Shown piece after piece: positions 12,926 through 23,311 of a DNA stretch of 64,000 nt (the stretch's first letter is position 1; each line of letters opens with the position of its first letter). The DNA is taken from positions 12,121,501 through 12,185,500 of the forward strand of contig BSBM01000440.1 in assembly GCA_027924585.1 (NCBI GenBank). Direction: 5' to 3'. Source of the DNA: Larix kaempferi (taxonomy: Eukaryota > Streptophyta > Pinopsida > Pinales > Pinaceae). Below the pieces are notes generated by a model. The model saw nothing but the letters and a program-made list of their open reading frames with translations. It had not been told where the DNA came from and searched no databases. Both the position numbers and the translations under genes were made by a program.

Positions 12926-13133
12926 AATGGTTCCGTTGCCTAGTGACCAACAAATGGTTCCGTTGCCGCGCGAATGAGACTTGTTATTTTGGCAACGCGC
13001 GAGATAGAGGACCCAACAAATGGTTCTGTTGCCTAGTGACCAACAAATGGTTCTGTTTCCTTATGACTTTTTGATCACATTACTTCCATGGCTTTGAACC
13101 CTGTTGATTGAGCCAACAAATGATTCCTTTGCC
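12920..13133 (+). promoter_or_regulatory. Primer-binding site, amplified into a degenerate array
   Basis: Three bases after the LTR end is TGGTTCCGTTGCC. It matches the plant tRNA-Asp complement TGGCGCCGTTGCC at 11 of 13 positions. Reverse transcription would start here from a tRNA 3' end. The block CCAACAAATGGTTCCGTTGC starts at 12920 and again at 12947. Versions with C-to-T or further changes start at 13013, 13040 and 13113. The first two are followed by TAGTGA or CGCGCGA. Only the first copy is in the normal position. An inverted GTTGCC/GGCAAC pair between the copies could form a hairpin. Confidence 0.65.
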
Positions 13134-13234
13134 TTGCGACTTGTTGCTGTAAGACTTACTAGTCACGCGACATCTGAGACTGTTGCTGAAGACAACATAA
13201 GGTTCTGTTACACTGAGACTTGCTCAGTTAACAA

Positions 13235-13720
13235 ATGTGTTACTGGAATCCCACAGCTAAGGAAATTGGAGATTGGTTTGATTTAAAGGCTAAAGAGTTT
13301 GCTGAACAAGAAAATAGAAGCCCTACGCTTCAAACAGAAGATTGGTTACAGAAGTATATTTATGCTGACCTTTACGAAATTTTCTTTGTTACGTTTGCAT
13401 TGGAGTTACACGCTTGGATAGCCAAGTTAGCAGATTCTAGACCTACGCTGCATGTTGATCGACCCGTCACGTGGACGCCTGAGCTAGCTAGTATTGTGAA
13501 GCGGATAGACAATCCTGTGTCCCGCGCAGTAGACTTTTGGTTGAATAGTCTACTGGAAGGTTTTATTACCGAATTTGCAGTCGATACAAGAAAGAGTTTC
13601 AGTGAAGCTGAGAGGAGTTTCTTCCAAGTACACAGAGGTAAGTTCTTAAATTCTCTGAACTTATGGATTAAAATGCTTCTGTATGAAAAAGGAAAGCTAT
13701 GTATTGCTTCTGATGAATAG
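13235..13720 (+). CDS. Leader ORF (161 residues) upstream of gag, same frame
   Basis: This is an intact frame in the leader between the primer site and gag-pol. I do not recognise the family. The protein is mostly helical in appearance, with many W, F and L residues (EIGDWFDLKAKEF, YADLYEIFFVTFALELHAWI, FLNSLNLWIKMLLYEKG) and no signal peptide. It ends with TAG at 13718-13720. Four sense codons follow, then the gag-pol ATG at 13733 in the same frame, so a suppressed UAG would give one protein of about 2195 residues. It might be a separate accessory protein or an N-terminal gag extension. Start choice is uncertain; the first ATG of the open stretch is used. Upstream ORFs of this kind are known in some Tat-group elements, but no match is claimed. 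Confidence 0.6.
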   Translation: MCYWNPTAKEIGDWFDLKAKEFAEQENRSPTLQTEDWLQKYIYADLYEIFFVTFALELHAWIAKLADSRPTLHVDRPVTWTPELASIVKRIDNPVSRAVDFWLNSLLEGFITEFAVDTRKSFSEAERSFFQVHRGKFLNSLNLWIKMLLYEKGKLCIASDE

Positions 13721-13732
13721 CATAGTCAAGTA

Positions 13733-16700
13733 ATGTCCGTAGATTCTGATAGTGATCCTGAAGTTATTGGTTGCACTCGTAGTGGAAAACGATATAAAGT
13801 AGGCCTTGACCAATATCCTTTTGAGTCTAGCCCAAACGATAGCCAAGTCCCTAGAGCAAGCCATATAGAAAGACAAGGGAGTGCTCATATCCCGTATTAC
13901 CCCTTTACACCGCAAAAACCAGACGGAGCTCAGTATAATCCTACAGTAACACCTTCTAGTAGCCCACACGCTACTTCTAGTACCTCTGTACCACCTTTGT
14001 TTAACCATCCCGGAGGCACTGCTACAGTACCTCCACCTCAAACCCGTGCAAGAAGGATGGGTGATGACATGAAACTACCAACTTTTAGAGGAACAGGGAT
14101 AGAGGACCCTGAGCAGCACTGGTTCTTATGTGAAGCCATTTGGACAATTAAGCAAATTAATGATGATGCTGTTAAACTGGTTCAGTTAGCAACCACACTA
14201 AGAGAAAGAGCCTTGACTTGGTTCATGAAATACTCAGCAGCACAGAATAGGACGCTTGCTGAGGTAAGAAATGCCATGATTAGAGAATTCAAGAAACCTA
14301 AGTCAGAATCACAGTGTATAACAGAGCTCAAAGACATCAAACAGTTATCTACAGAATCAGTATGGGACTTTGACCAGAAGTTCAAAGCTTTGATAGATCA
14401 AGTAAGCTTCGAGTTTGCACCACAGCAACATAAAGAATGGTTCATTGCTGCGCTGCTCCCACACATTAGACTTCCTCTTATGCAACAGAATCTCAATACT
14501 CAGGAACAAGCTCTAGAAATGGCTATGAAACTAGAAGCTTCGCCAATTGCAGGAACAAGCAACGATGTTGCGCATTTACAGAACCAATTAGCAAACTTAA
14601 CCTTGCAAGTGCATGATATTAAGAAAGGCAAGGAGATTAAGGAAGAAATTTGGTGTACAAAATGTAAAGCCCAAGGTCATTCAAAGGACCATTGTCCTGT
14701 TTTCATAGACTATATTGCAACTGGAGCACCTAATCCTTTACCACAGGCACAAGGGCCTTGGTGTGAACTCTGCAGAACTAGAGGTCATAGACCACAAGAA
14801 TGCCACTTACTTCAGAAATATGTACAAACTCCAAAGAATCTATATTGTAATTTCTGTAAATCAGTAGGTCATGATGAGAACAATTGTAGAGCATATGATC
14901 TTATGATAGAAAGAAAGCATGATGTTTATAGGGTACAAGCAGAGACACAAGGACCCACAGCAGGTCCACCTTATGACCAACCTCGGGACGCCCGAGCAGC
15001 AAATTACAGAGGACGCGGACGCACAACAAACTTTGGTCGTGGAAGAGGACAGATCACTTGTTATAATTGCGGAGAACAAGGTCATTTTGCTAGGGATTGC
15101 CAAAATCCTACAACCCTCTGCAGGTATTGTAAATCTTCTGACCATATCATTGAAGAATGCCCTCAGTTACAGGCTAAGATGCAAGCAAAGACACCACAGG
15201 TCAATCAGAATATCCAGTTGATTGGAGCAGAAAAAAGAGAACCAGACCCTACAGTTAATATAGTGACACGCAGTGGAGCTACCACTGGTGCGCAAGAGAT
15301 GGGAACGGGAAAGCAAGCGACGCAATGGGTGCGCCGCGCTAACATTAAACCAGCCCCACTTAACCTACAGAAGCAAAAAGAAGCATTTAAGCAAGCTCAA
15401 GAGTATTTCTCAGATCCGAGAGCTTCAAGTTCTGCCGCAATTCCGCAGAACAATAGTAGATCGCAAGTGCTAAGACAAGACAACCTGGTACAAGAACAGG
15501 CCACTACAGCTAGAAGACCTGATGACGATAAGGAGCATGCACTAGGCAGTGTTCATGCGTTCCTGCGACAATGTTTAAAATTGTTGCGCAATGAACAAGC
15601 AACTCTAGAACTCCAACACCTGTTGGATCAGTGCCAACACTCTGCTTCGACGAACACACCACAGCGTGCTGTTCACCAGATTAGGAGTCACACTAGAACA
15701 GGAAAAGAGATGAGGCTTACAGCGCAGATTGGAGCATTTGAAATGGACGAAGTCATGTTAGATTTGGGGTCAGAAGCCAATGTTCTCACTATGCAGACAT
15801 GGGAACAGATGGGAAGCCCTCAGCTTACAAGATCCCCTATCCAGCTAAGACTCGCAAATCAGCAACGAGTCTCTCCATTGGGCAGATTACCCAATGTACC
15901 TATTGATATTGAAGGAGTAAGAAGCTCTGCAGATTTTGAAGTAATCAAAATTATGGATGATAGTAGACCATACCCAGCGCTGTTAGGAATAGACTGGGCA
16001 CTTGATAATTTGGCTGTCATTAACTTGAAGAAAAGACAGATGACCTTTGAGGATGACCAGATCAGGGTCATCGCACCTCTTGATCCTATTCAAGGACCAA
16101 GATATATAGAACCCATTCGCGCAGAAGAGGAAGCGCGCCACATGGAAAGCTTGTATCAGATGACCACTAACCACAGTGACTATGTCAACCCCAAAGCAGA
16201 CGGCCATATCAGCTGGCGATGTGATAGCTCGTGCACATCAGATTCAGATGCAGGATTGGAAAACTGGCAGAATCGTCTACATGAGGTTTCTGCAAGACGT
16301 TGCGCCATGATGACTAAATCTATCCGATGGATTGGCACAGAATTAATTGATACTCCAACTTTTGATGGCTTAACTGAAGTAACTAAATTCATACAGGAAT
16401 ATGAACAAAAGCTTCCAGAACCGCAGCGCATCCAGGCACTGGATATAGCATTGCGCGCTACACCCGCAAGATGGTGGATTGCGCACAAGGAGAATATTCA
16501 TACATGGAAAGACTGTCGCAGATTGATACTGCGCAGATTTCAGGACACCACAGCCGAAGCGCTACGCAAATATGAAGGACAGAGTGACCCCAGGTCACAC
16601 ATTGAAGCATGTATTCAGCAATGGTCAGATATTCCGGAAGATGAATGGGTTCACCAATTCATCCACACATTAGATACAATTCCAAGGAATTGGTATACTG

Positions 16701-19700
16701 AAATAGAATTGCGCAAAGGCACTCTTACTTGGGCTCTTATGATAGAAAGTTTTCAACTTACATTCAGCTTTGAGTCAGAGCATCCAAGCATTGATCAGGC
16801 TCTGAAGTGTATTAAAAAGAAGGTATTTGAACCCGGTCTAGTAACAGAATATTCCCAACCAGATTGGGCTGTCCAGATAGAACATGCCCTGGAATGCTAT
16901 AACTTCACCGCTGAAGATGAGGAGGACGATCCTCGCAACATCAATATCCCAGAATCAGAAGGGACGCGCAATATTGAAGGTCCTGAGCTTGACATTCCTG
17001 CCATCGCAGAACACGTCAAGCTCAAGAAAGTTAACATTGGTACAGAAGCTGACCCAAAGTTTGCTTCTATAGGAGATTATTGGGATGATGAAACCGTTGC
17101 GCATGTTTCAGATTTATTACGGGATTACCAGGATATCTTTCCTACCAAGTTCACAGAAATGAAAGGCATCCTAGGAGACTTAGGAGTGATGCGCATACCT
17201 CTGAAACCCGACGCCAAGCCAGTAAAGCAGCGCCCATACAGGTTGAACCCGCGCTACAAAGAAAAAGTCAAAGAAGAAATTGATAAGATGCTTGCAGCAG
17301 GTATTATTGAGCCAGTAGAGGAAAGCGATTGGATTAGTCCTATGGTGGTCCAAGAAAAGAAAACGAAAGGTGAAATAAGAATTTGTGTCGACTTGCGCAA
17401 ACTCAATGATGCATCAGCGCACGACCCATTTCCCACTCCTTTCACAGATGAAGTACTTGATAATGTTGGAGGACAAGAGGCTTACTCTTTCACTGATGGA
17501 TTTTCGGGATATCATCAGATTAGAATCCATCCGGATGACCGCCACAAGACTACTTTTGCAACTGAATGGGGCTCATTCCAGTATACGGTAATGCCCTTTG
17601 GTCTTAAAAACGCACCTGCTATCTTCTCTAGAGTTGTTGTTGCTGTTTTTAAAGAATTTATCCACAAGTTTTTAGAAGTCTATTTTGATGACTGGACTGT
17701 ATTTGGTTTACTAAAGAACCATATTGCGAATCTGCGCATGATGCTAGAAAAATGTAGACAGCATCAGATTTCCCTTAACTTGAAAAAATGTATATTTTGT
17801 GCGCCCTTTGGTATTTTGTTGGGACATATTGTATGCAGACAAGGACTCTTGATGGATCCTGCGAAGGTTTCCATCATTGCTAATTTACCTGCGCCCAACT
17901 CAGTTAAGCAATTGCGCACTACATTGGGACATACAGGATACTACAGAAAATTCATCAAAGGATATGCAAGGATCACAGCACCTATGGAAAGATTGCTGAA
18001 GAAGGATTCGAAGTTCCAATGGACAGAGGAATGCCAACAGAGCTTGGACACACTTAAAGAAAAGATGATCACAGCGCCTATTCTAGTTTTCCCGGATTGG
18101 AGAAAACCTTTTCATGTTCATGTTGATGCTTCTTCCATAGCATTAGGAATCGTGCTTACACAGTCTGGAGAAGGAAGTATTGACCACCCAATTGCTTACT
18201 CCAGCAGAAAGCTCTCTACAGCTGAGAAGAACTACACCACTACAGAACGGGAAGGACTAGCTATGGTGTATGCCCTACAGAAATTCAGACACTACCTGTT
18301 AGGAGCTCACTTTAAAATGTACACTGATCATTCTGCTTTGAAATATTTGGTCAATAAACCAGTTTTAGGAGGAAGAATTTGCAGATGGCTATTGCTCTTT
18401 CAAGAGTATGATTTTGAGGTTCTTGTAAAGCCAGGCAGATTGAATGCAGGGCCTGACCATCTATCCAGAATAGAGTCAGGAGAGGAACCTACGAGTCTGG
18501 AGGACAATCTGCCTGACGCACAGTTGTTTTATATCCAAGCAGCAGACGAATATTACTCTGATATTCTTAAGTTTCTCACTACCGGACAAGCGCCGGCTGA
18601 GTTTACAATCCAGCAGAAGAAGCAACTTGTTGTCAGAGCCGCAGACTTCACTTTGATAGCAGGCCAGCTTTATAAGTTGGGCCCTGACGAAATTTTGCGC
18701 AGATGTATCTTACCACATGAAAAGAGCTCTATCATCGCAGAAGCGCATTCAGGTACCGCAGGAGGCCATTTCGCAGGAAAGCCGACTGCGCAGAAGATAT
18801 TAGCCGCAGGACTTTGGTGGCCGACATTGCACAAGGATACTAAGGAATTCTGTAAATGTTGCGATGTGTGCCAGCGCACAGGAAAACCCTCAAGGAGAGA
18901 TGAAATGCCGCTAAGACCCCAGATCACACTGCGTGCTTTTGATAAATGGGCCATTGACTTTGTAGGACCTATTAACCCACCAGGAAAAAGAACTGGCGCA
19001 AGATATATCATTACAGCTACTGAATACCTCACCCGATGGGCTGAGGCGAAGCCAGTTAAGAACTGCGACGCTGCTACTGCCGCGCAGTTCATTTTCGAGA
19101 ACATTATCACTAGGTTTGGATGCCCAGTGATCCTCATGAGTGATCAAGGTACACATTTCCTCAATGAGACTATAGAGGCCCTTACTGAAGAATTTCAAAT
19201 TAATCACCATAAGAGTACACCCTACCATCCTCAAGCTAATGGTACGGTGGAAGCATTCAATAAGATCCTTGAGAATGCCCTGACGAAGATCTGTAATCAA
19301 CAAAGAGATGATTGGGACCTTAGAGTCACAGCTGTATTATGGGCTTACAGAACCACTTGCAAGAAATTAACAGGTCACACACCTTTCAGCTTGGTGTATG
19401 GACAAGAAGCAGTTATGCCCATGGAATACATTGTTCCCAGTCTCCGAATTGCGCAAATTACAGAAATGGCAGATCCTGACACTATGAATGAAAGACTTTC
19501 GCAACTGCTTTCTTTAGAAGAAGACAGACTTATGGCCGGATTTCATCAACAGGTACAGAAGGCAAGACAGAAAGCTTGGCATGACAGGCACATTAGGCAT
19601 AAGCACTTTGAAGAAGGAGACTTGGTACTCCTTTACGATAGTAAATTCATCAAGTTTCCAGGCAAGTTTCGTGTGCATTGGTTAGGCCCTTTTCAGGTAC

Positions 19701-19822
19701 TAAAAATAACAGACGGAGGCGCAGTTCAGCTTGCGAAGCTGAATGGAGAACTACTACCTACAATGATAAACGGGAGTCGGCTTAAGCTTTATTGCGACGG
19801 CCACTCCGCCCTGTCGACATAA
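13733..19822 (+). CDS. gag-pol: Gag-pol polyprotein, Ty3/gypsy, 2029 residues
   Basis: One open frame encodes capsid and all replication enzymes. Residues ~109-280 are the gag capsid domain (LPTFRGTG...HWFLCEAIW). Five CCHC zinc knuckles lie at 308-321, 344-357, 372-385, 443-456 and 463-476, with an RG-rich stretch between the third and fourth. The protease has [10 protein letters not shown] with Asp677 (DLG in place of DTG/DSG). Residues ~870-1035 are a second gag-like domain (TPTFDGL...RATPARWW). RT starts ~1130, with [12 protein letters not shown] at 1287 and YFDD at 1317-1320. RNase H is ~1460-1590 (Asp1465, Asp1532). Integrase has His1672/His1679 with Cys1710/Cys1713, then Asp1742, Asp1804 and Glu1840 (35 residues between the last two). 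A GPF module near 1986 ends it. No frameshift separates gag from pol. All catalytic residues I checked are present, so the element may be competent. Confidence 0.96.
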   Translation: MSVDSDSDPEVIGCTRSGKRYKVGLDQYPFESSPNDSQVPRASHIERQGSAHIPYYPFTPQKPDGAQYNPTVTPSSSPHATSSTSVPPLFNHPGGTATVPPPQTRARRMGDDMKLPTFRGTGIEDPEQHWFLCEAIWTIKQINDDAVKLVQLATTLRERALTWFMKYSAAQNRTLAEVRNAMIREFKKPKSESQCITELKDIKQLSTESVWDFDQKFKALIDQVSFEFAPQQHKEWFIAALLPHIRLPLMQQNLNTQEQALEMAMKLEASPIAGTSNDVAHLQNQLANLTLQVHDIKKGKEIKEEIWCTKCKAQGHSKDHCPVFIDYIATGAPNPLPQAQGPWCELCRTRGHRPQECHLLQKYVQTPKNLYCNFCKSVGHDENNCRAYDLMIERKHDVYRVQAETQGPTAGPPYDQPRDARAANYRGRGRTTNFGRGRGQITCYNCGEQGHFARDCQNPTTLCRYCKSSDHIIEECPQLQAKMQAKTPQVNQNIQLIGAEKREPDPTVNIVTRSGATTGAQEMGTGKQATQWVRRANIKPAPLNLQKQKEAFKQAQEYFSDPRASSSAAIPQNNSRSQVLRQDNLVQEQATTARRPDDDKEHALGSVHAFLRQCLKLLRNEQATLELQHLLDQCQHSASTNTPQRAVHQIRSHTRTGKEMRLTAQIGAFEMDEVMLDLGSEANVLTMQTWEQMGSPQLTRSPIQLRLANQQRVSPLGRLPNVPIDIEGVRSSADFEVIKIMDDSRPYPALLGIDWALDNLAVINLKKRQMTFEDDQIRVIAPLDPIQGPRYIEPIRAEEEARHMESLYQMTTNHSDYVNPKADGHISWRCDSSCTSDSDAGLENWQNRLHEVSARRCAMMTKSIRWIGTELIDTPTFDGLTEVTKFIQEYEQKLPEPQRIQALDIALRATPARWWIAHKENIHTWKDCRRLILRRFQDTTAEALRKYEGQSDPRSHIEACIQQWSDIPEDEWVHQFIHTLDTIPRNWYTEIELRKGTLTWALMIESFQLTFSFESEHPSIDQALKCIKKKVFEPGLVTEYSQPDWAVQIEHALECYNFTAEDEEDDPRNINIPESEGTRNIEGPELDIPAIAEHVKLKKVNIGTEADPKFASIGDYWDDETVAHVSDLLRDYQDIFPTKFTEMKGILGDLGVMRIPLKPDAKPVKQRPYRLNPRYKEKVKEEIDKMLAAGIIEPVEESDWISPMVVQEKKTKGEIRICVDLRKLNDASAHDPFPTPFTDEVLDNVGGQEAYSFTDGFSGYHQIRIHPDDRHKTTFATEWGSFQYTVMPFGLKNAPAIFSRVVVAVFKEFIHKFLEVYFDDWTVFGLLKNHIANLRMMLEKCRQHQISLNLKKCIFCAPFGILLGHIVCRQGLLMDPAKVSIIANLPAPNSVKQLRTTLGHTGYYRKFIKGYARITAPMERLLKKDSKFQWTEECQQSLDTLKEKMITAPILVFPDWRKPFHVHVDASSIALGIVLTQSGEGSIDHPIAYSSRKLSTAEKNYTTTEREGLAMVYALQKFRHYLLGAHFKMYTDHSALKYLVNKPVLGGRICRWLLLFQEYDFEVLVKPGRLNAGPDHLSRIESGEEPTSLEDNLPDAQLFYIQAADEYYSDILKFLTTGQAPAEFTIQQKKQLVVRAADFTLIAGQLYKLGPDEILRRCILPHEKSSIIAEAHSGTAGGHFAGKPTAQKILAAGLWWPTLHKDTKEFCKCCDVCQRTGKPSRRDEMPLRPQITLRAFDKWAIDFVGPINPPGKRTGARYIITATEYLTRWAEAKPVKNCDAATAAQFIFENIITRFGCPVILMSDQGTHFLNETIEALTEEFQINHHKSTPYHPQANGTVEAFNKILENALTKICNQQRDDWDLRVTAVLWAYRTTCKKLTGHTPFSLVYGQEAVMPMEYIVPSLRIAQITEMADPDTMNERLSQLLSLEEDRLMAGFHQQVQKARQKAWHDRHIRHKHFEEGDLVLLYDSKFIKFPGKFRVHWLGPFQVLKITDGGAVQLAKLNGELLPTMINGSRLKLYCDGHSALST

Positions 19823-20641
19823 TATATTACTCAGGAATGCAGATGCCCAGTGTAGTTGAAAGAGACATCGCATTTAGTCTACACGGAAGCTGCGACACAC
19901 CCTCAGTTTCCAGCTTCCTGCGCAGTTCCTTGAAATATCCGCGCATCCTGAATAAAAATTGCTTGAGCAAAGCTTAGCAGCCCGCTCTGGCGAAGTTTTG
20001 CTTTGTGGACCATTGGACTATCGCTCTTGCGAAGTCCCCTTTCATAATTTGCCGCTGAAAAGAGTTTTGTTGTGGACCCATAGAGGCACGGTTTCCTAAG
20101 TTGAAATGACCCGCCGGAAATTTTGAATTACAGCAGTTATGTAGCTGCGTTTGAATAAATGAAGGATAAGGCCGCTATTTAATTCTACCCGTTCTGACGG
20201 ATTCGGCTTAATCTCCGAAAGATTTGCATTTAACTCAGGCGCCGAAAGCATTAGCTTCTCCCGGAAGGCTGTCAGAACCCGTCAATCACACTAAATGCAC
20301 CGCTACGGCAAGGAGGATAGCGTGTTGTCAACTCATCTGTAGCCGCCTATAGCTACGTAACCCCACTTGGTCGCATTTACTAACCCCGCTGGCTATAAAT
20401 ACCTCACACTTGTATCAATTTCGGGTTACTGTCTCGAGTTGCATAAGTTGTGTTTGAAGATCTGCATTATTGTTTTCAGAGCCGAGTGTGCAGACTATTT
20501 TCCCTTGTTTTCAGAGTCTATACCCTACGCAGTTCCGCCATTTGCTGTCCAGAGTTTTGTTATTTACATTGGTTCACAACGGAGAATTTATCGACTGAAG
20601 AAGTTGTTCGTCAATTTCTACGCCGAGGCTTAGATTTCGGC
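19823..20641 (+). other. Spacer between gag-pol and accessory ORF
   Basis: About 820 bp containing no frame I would call a gene. A possible upstream ATG of the accessory ORF at 20450 falls here and would add 64 residues. A second short frame overlaps it at 20367-20633. The spacer may contain a splice acceptor or internal promoter for the downstream ORF, but I cannot identify one with confidence. Confidence 0.5.
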
Positions 20642-23299
20642 ATGGCCACTCCGGTGACGGCTTCGACCTACGTACACCCCGGTGCTACTGATCCCAGAAC
20701 ATCTCCAGGCACAAGAGCATCTCAGCAGCAGCCGGAGGAACCTGTTCCAGAGCCGCTCGCGTCTATGGTGAACTACCTTCCGCCGCGTCCAGATGATGCG
20801 CCGGATGTACAGATTCCGAAGAATGCAAAGTATCCAATTCCGCTACCGCCACTACCGGCTAGTGTGCGGGTAGAGGGCCAACTATTGGGAAACATTCCAT
20901 TGGTTAAATTCTCTGATTTTAACCTTGGAGACTATAAGACATATCCTCAGTTTCAGTTGGACCGATATTTGGATATCGTCCATAATCCCACCAGAAACGT
21001 TGATGAGTTTATCCCGAAGGGATTTGCAGCAAATCTTGAGCACCCTGGACTCTTGAATTTGTTGAAGCTACCGCACTTTGGGCGTAGCAATGAAGTGAAC
21101 GCAGTCGTTAAAACACTGCTATCCTGCGTTCATGGAGGTTACCTTTGGCTCGGGAGGCCAATTGATCTAAATGTTGATTTGATACACCGTATCACCGGCC
21201 TATCTAAGGTCGGGAAGGATCCCAATATCCATTTTGCGGGAAAGGAGAAGGACCGAAAATTAGCTGCAAAGCTGGTCCAGAAATATAACTTAACAAGAGG
21301 AGGTCGGGCTTATGACCTCACCACAGTTGAAGATGAGGCACTTCGCTTCACAGGAAGTCTGCTTGCAGGCAGACTTCTCACCAAGTGCCGACCGAAAGAA
21401 GTTACTGGAGCTGTCGTAGAGCTCGCTATCGCAGCTGCGGAGGGAGAACAGTACAATTGGTCTCTCTTCCTGCTGAATTCTTTTTTGGCTGATTGCCTGA
21501 ATGTGCAGGACAATGCAGGCCAATCATTCCATTTTTCGTGGCTTCTAATTCTATGCGCTCTCGTCGGGTGGAAGGAGCCCCCGAATACTCAGTTCCGTCC
21601 ACGCCGCGCAGGAGAGGTTGCCGGCATGCGCTACATCAACCTCTGGGATTCCCCTAATCCCGCGAAGCGCAAGATGAATCGCGCTGTTTTTTGTGAGTAT
21701 TACTATCTCCTCCGAGAGACCATACAAGATATGCCAAGGCTGAGCGAGGAGACAGCCACATTGTATGAAGGGAAGTTGGCTTTTACTGCCGACATCCATC
21801 AACTCTACCTTCGGCCTTGCGACATTCCAGGTGACTGGGCGCTAGGTCTTTACAGGATGACCACAGAAGATGTCGAAGAAACCATTAAGTCGTGGTCGGA
21901 CGAATGGAGAGCAGCAGCTGACATCGCACCTGCGATGCCACCCGCCGCTGCGCAAGAAAAAGATAAGGGCAAGGAAGCCCCTGAGCAAAGAAGCGATGAA
22001 GGCTCAACAGAACCAGCCACAAAGAAGCAGAAAGTGTCGCATCCCACTGAGGCCATTCCCTCGGAGATCGACAAATATTTGAAAGAGCAATTTCGTGAGA
22101 TGAGGATCATGCATGCTCACATCCGAGGTGCTCTAGACTTACAATTTGTAGAACTAAAAGGTCTCGCAGGAAGGATTGCGCAGACCCATGCGCCAGCATC
22201 TACTTCGCAGGCGCCACAAGAAATTCCAACTGGTGAGCGAGTTGAAGAACTCACAGAAAGGCACACTGTCGTGCATATTCCGCCTACCAGCATGACACTT
22301 CCAGATCCCCTAGCTGAACTGCAGGTAAGCACAGTTGGACCTGTAGAAATTAATTTGTCTATGATTCCTATAGAAACTCTACAGCTAGTACAGGAGAAAG
22401 TTTCTCTTGAGTTGAGAGCTAGAGAGCTCTCTACTTTCCAGGCAAACCAACGACTGCAATCGCAGGAGATAGAGCTGAAGGAAAGTCATAAGAATATCTC
22501 TGCGAAGCTTGCACTCTATGAGGCGCAAGACACCGGCATCAGAAACGCAATAGAAGAGATTGCTCAGGAATTGCCGGCTTGCGAGATTCAACCAGACCTC
22601 CCTCTGGTTGCAAAAGTTCAAATTATTGGCGAAAGGGCGAAAACCCTGGAGCAAGAAATAGCTGCTATGGCAGAAGGCCATAAAACCCAGATTGCTGAGC
22701 TAGAAGCTCGCGTCGCTGCGCATCTTACGGATGATGCGCAGGTACAATTTGAAGCATTGAGCAGAGCTTCCACACGAATGAAAGGTCGAGTACAGGAAGC
22801 CAAGAACCTGATGGACCAGGCTATGGAAGCATGGTCAGAGCTTGTGAACCTCCCTTTTAAAGTGGGACTATCAGAACAGGTGCAAGCTGCAGAACAGTCT
22901 CTCACTGTTCTGAATGAAGAAGCCAAGTCCTTAACAGGCTTGCCAAAGATGAAGAAAATGGGCGAAGTGCGCAAAATGCAGCAGCAACTGCACAAGCTCA
23001 GAACTGAAGATGAGAAGCTCACCAACAGCATTCAGCCATTCATGGATGAGTATGCTGAAATCGTTGGCCAGATTGAGACAAAAATCAAAGAGATTGCCGA
23101 GTCTCAAGAGATCATTGATACACTCACTAAAGATGAAACAACCGCAGAAACAGTACAAACAGCTGATCAGTGTATTGAGGAATTGGACTCCGCTATTGCG
23201 AAGTGGCAGAAAACATTCGCGGAGATTCAAGCAAACACAGAGGCGCAAATCCAAAGACCACGCGCTAGTGCGAGTGGCTCGAGGGCGAGCCACAAGTGA
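20642..23299 (+). CDS. Accessory ORF downstream of pol, ~885 residues, function unknown
   Basis: Intact frame between pol and the 3' LTR; the stop is 12 bp before the LTR. I do not recognise it. The N-terminal ~60 residues are Pro/Ser/Thr-rich. About 80-430 looks like a folded domain with aromatic motifs (LPHFGRSNEVNAVV, HGGYLWLGRPIDLNVDLIHR, FSWLLILCALVGWK). A KKQKV basic patch at 461-465 in a low-complexity linker could be a nuclear localisation signal. Residues ~560-870 are rich in Glu, Gln, Lys, Ala and Leu with heptad-like spacing, suggesting long coiled coils. There is no signal peptide or membrane span, which argues against an envelope protein even though the position is env-like. ATG 20642 (GGCATGG context) is preferred; ATG 20450 in the same frame would give 949 residues. 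Expression probably needs splicing or an internal promoter. Confidence 0.8.
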   Translation: MATPVTASTYVHPGATDPRTSPGTRASQQQPEEPVPEPLASMVNYLPPRPDDAPDVQIPKNAKYPIPLPPLPASVRVEGQLLGNIPLVKFSDFNLGDYKTYPQFQLDRYLDIVHNPTRNVDEFIPKGFAANLEHPGLLNLLKLPHFGRSNEVNAVVKTLLSCVHGGYLWLGRPIDLNVDLIHRITGLSKVGKDPNIHFAGKEKDRKLAAKLVQKYNLTRGGRAYDLTTVEDEALRFTGSLLAGRLLTKCRPKEVTGAVVELAIAAAEGEQYNWSLFLLNSFLADCLNVQDNAGQSFHFSWLLILCALVGWKEPPNTQFRPRRAGEVAGMRYINLWDSPNPAKRKMNRAVFCEYYYLLRETIQDMPRLSEETATLYEGKLAFTADIHQLYLRPCDIPGDWALGLYRMTTEDVEETIKSWSDEWRAAADIAPAMPPAAAQEKDKGKEAPEQRSDEGSTEPATKKQKVSHPTEAIPSEIDKYLKEQFREMRIMHAHIRGALDLQFVELKGLAGRIAQTHAPASTSQAPQEIPTGERVEELTERHTVVHIPPTSMTLPDPLAELQVSTVGPVEINLSMIPIETLQLVQEKVSLELRARELSTFQANQRLQSQEIELKESHKNISAKLALYEAQDTGIRNAIEEIAQELPACEIQPDLPLVAKVQIIGERAKTLEQEIAAMAEGHKTQIAELEARVAAHLTDDAQVQFEALSRASTRMKGRVQEAKNLMDQAMEAWSELVNLPFKVGLSEQVQAAEQSLTVLNEEAKSLTGLPKMKKMGEVRKMQQQLHKLRTEDEKLTNSIQPFMDEYAEIVGQIETKIKEIAESQEIIDTLTKDETTAETVQTADQCIEELDSAIAKWQKTFAEIQANTEAQIQRPRASASGSRASHK

Positions 23300-23300
23300 G

Positions 23301-23311
23301 TGTTGGGGGCC
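23301..23311 (+). promoter_or_regulatory. Sequence before 3' LTR: imperfect copy of LTR start, putative plus-strand primer area
   Basis: TGTTGGGGGCC lies immediately before the LTR start TGTTGGGGCC, so the LTR head is nearly duplicated. A purine-rich primer would be expected here; only GTGAGTGTTGGGGG partly fits. The accessory ORF stop is at 23297-23299, leaving almost no untranslated spacer. Confidence 0.4.

Noticed and set aside
20642-23299. Envelope glycoprotein, suggested by position after pol
   Set aside because: There is no signal peptide, transmembrane helix or cysteine-rich ectodomain. The C-terminal half is a soluble coiled coil.
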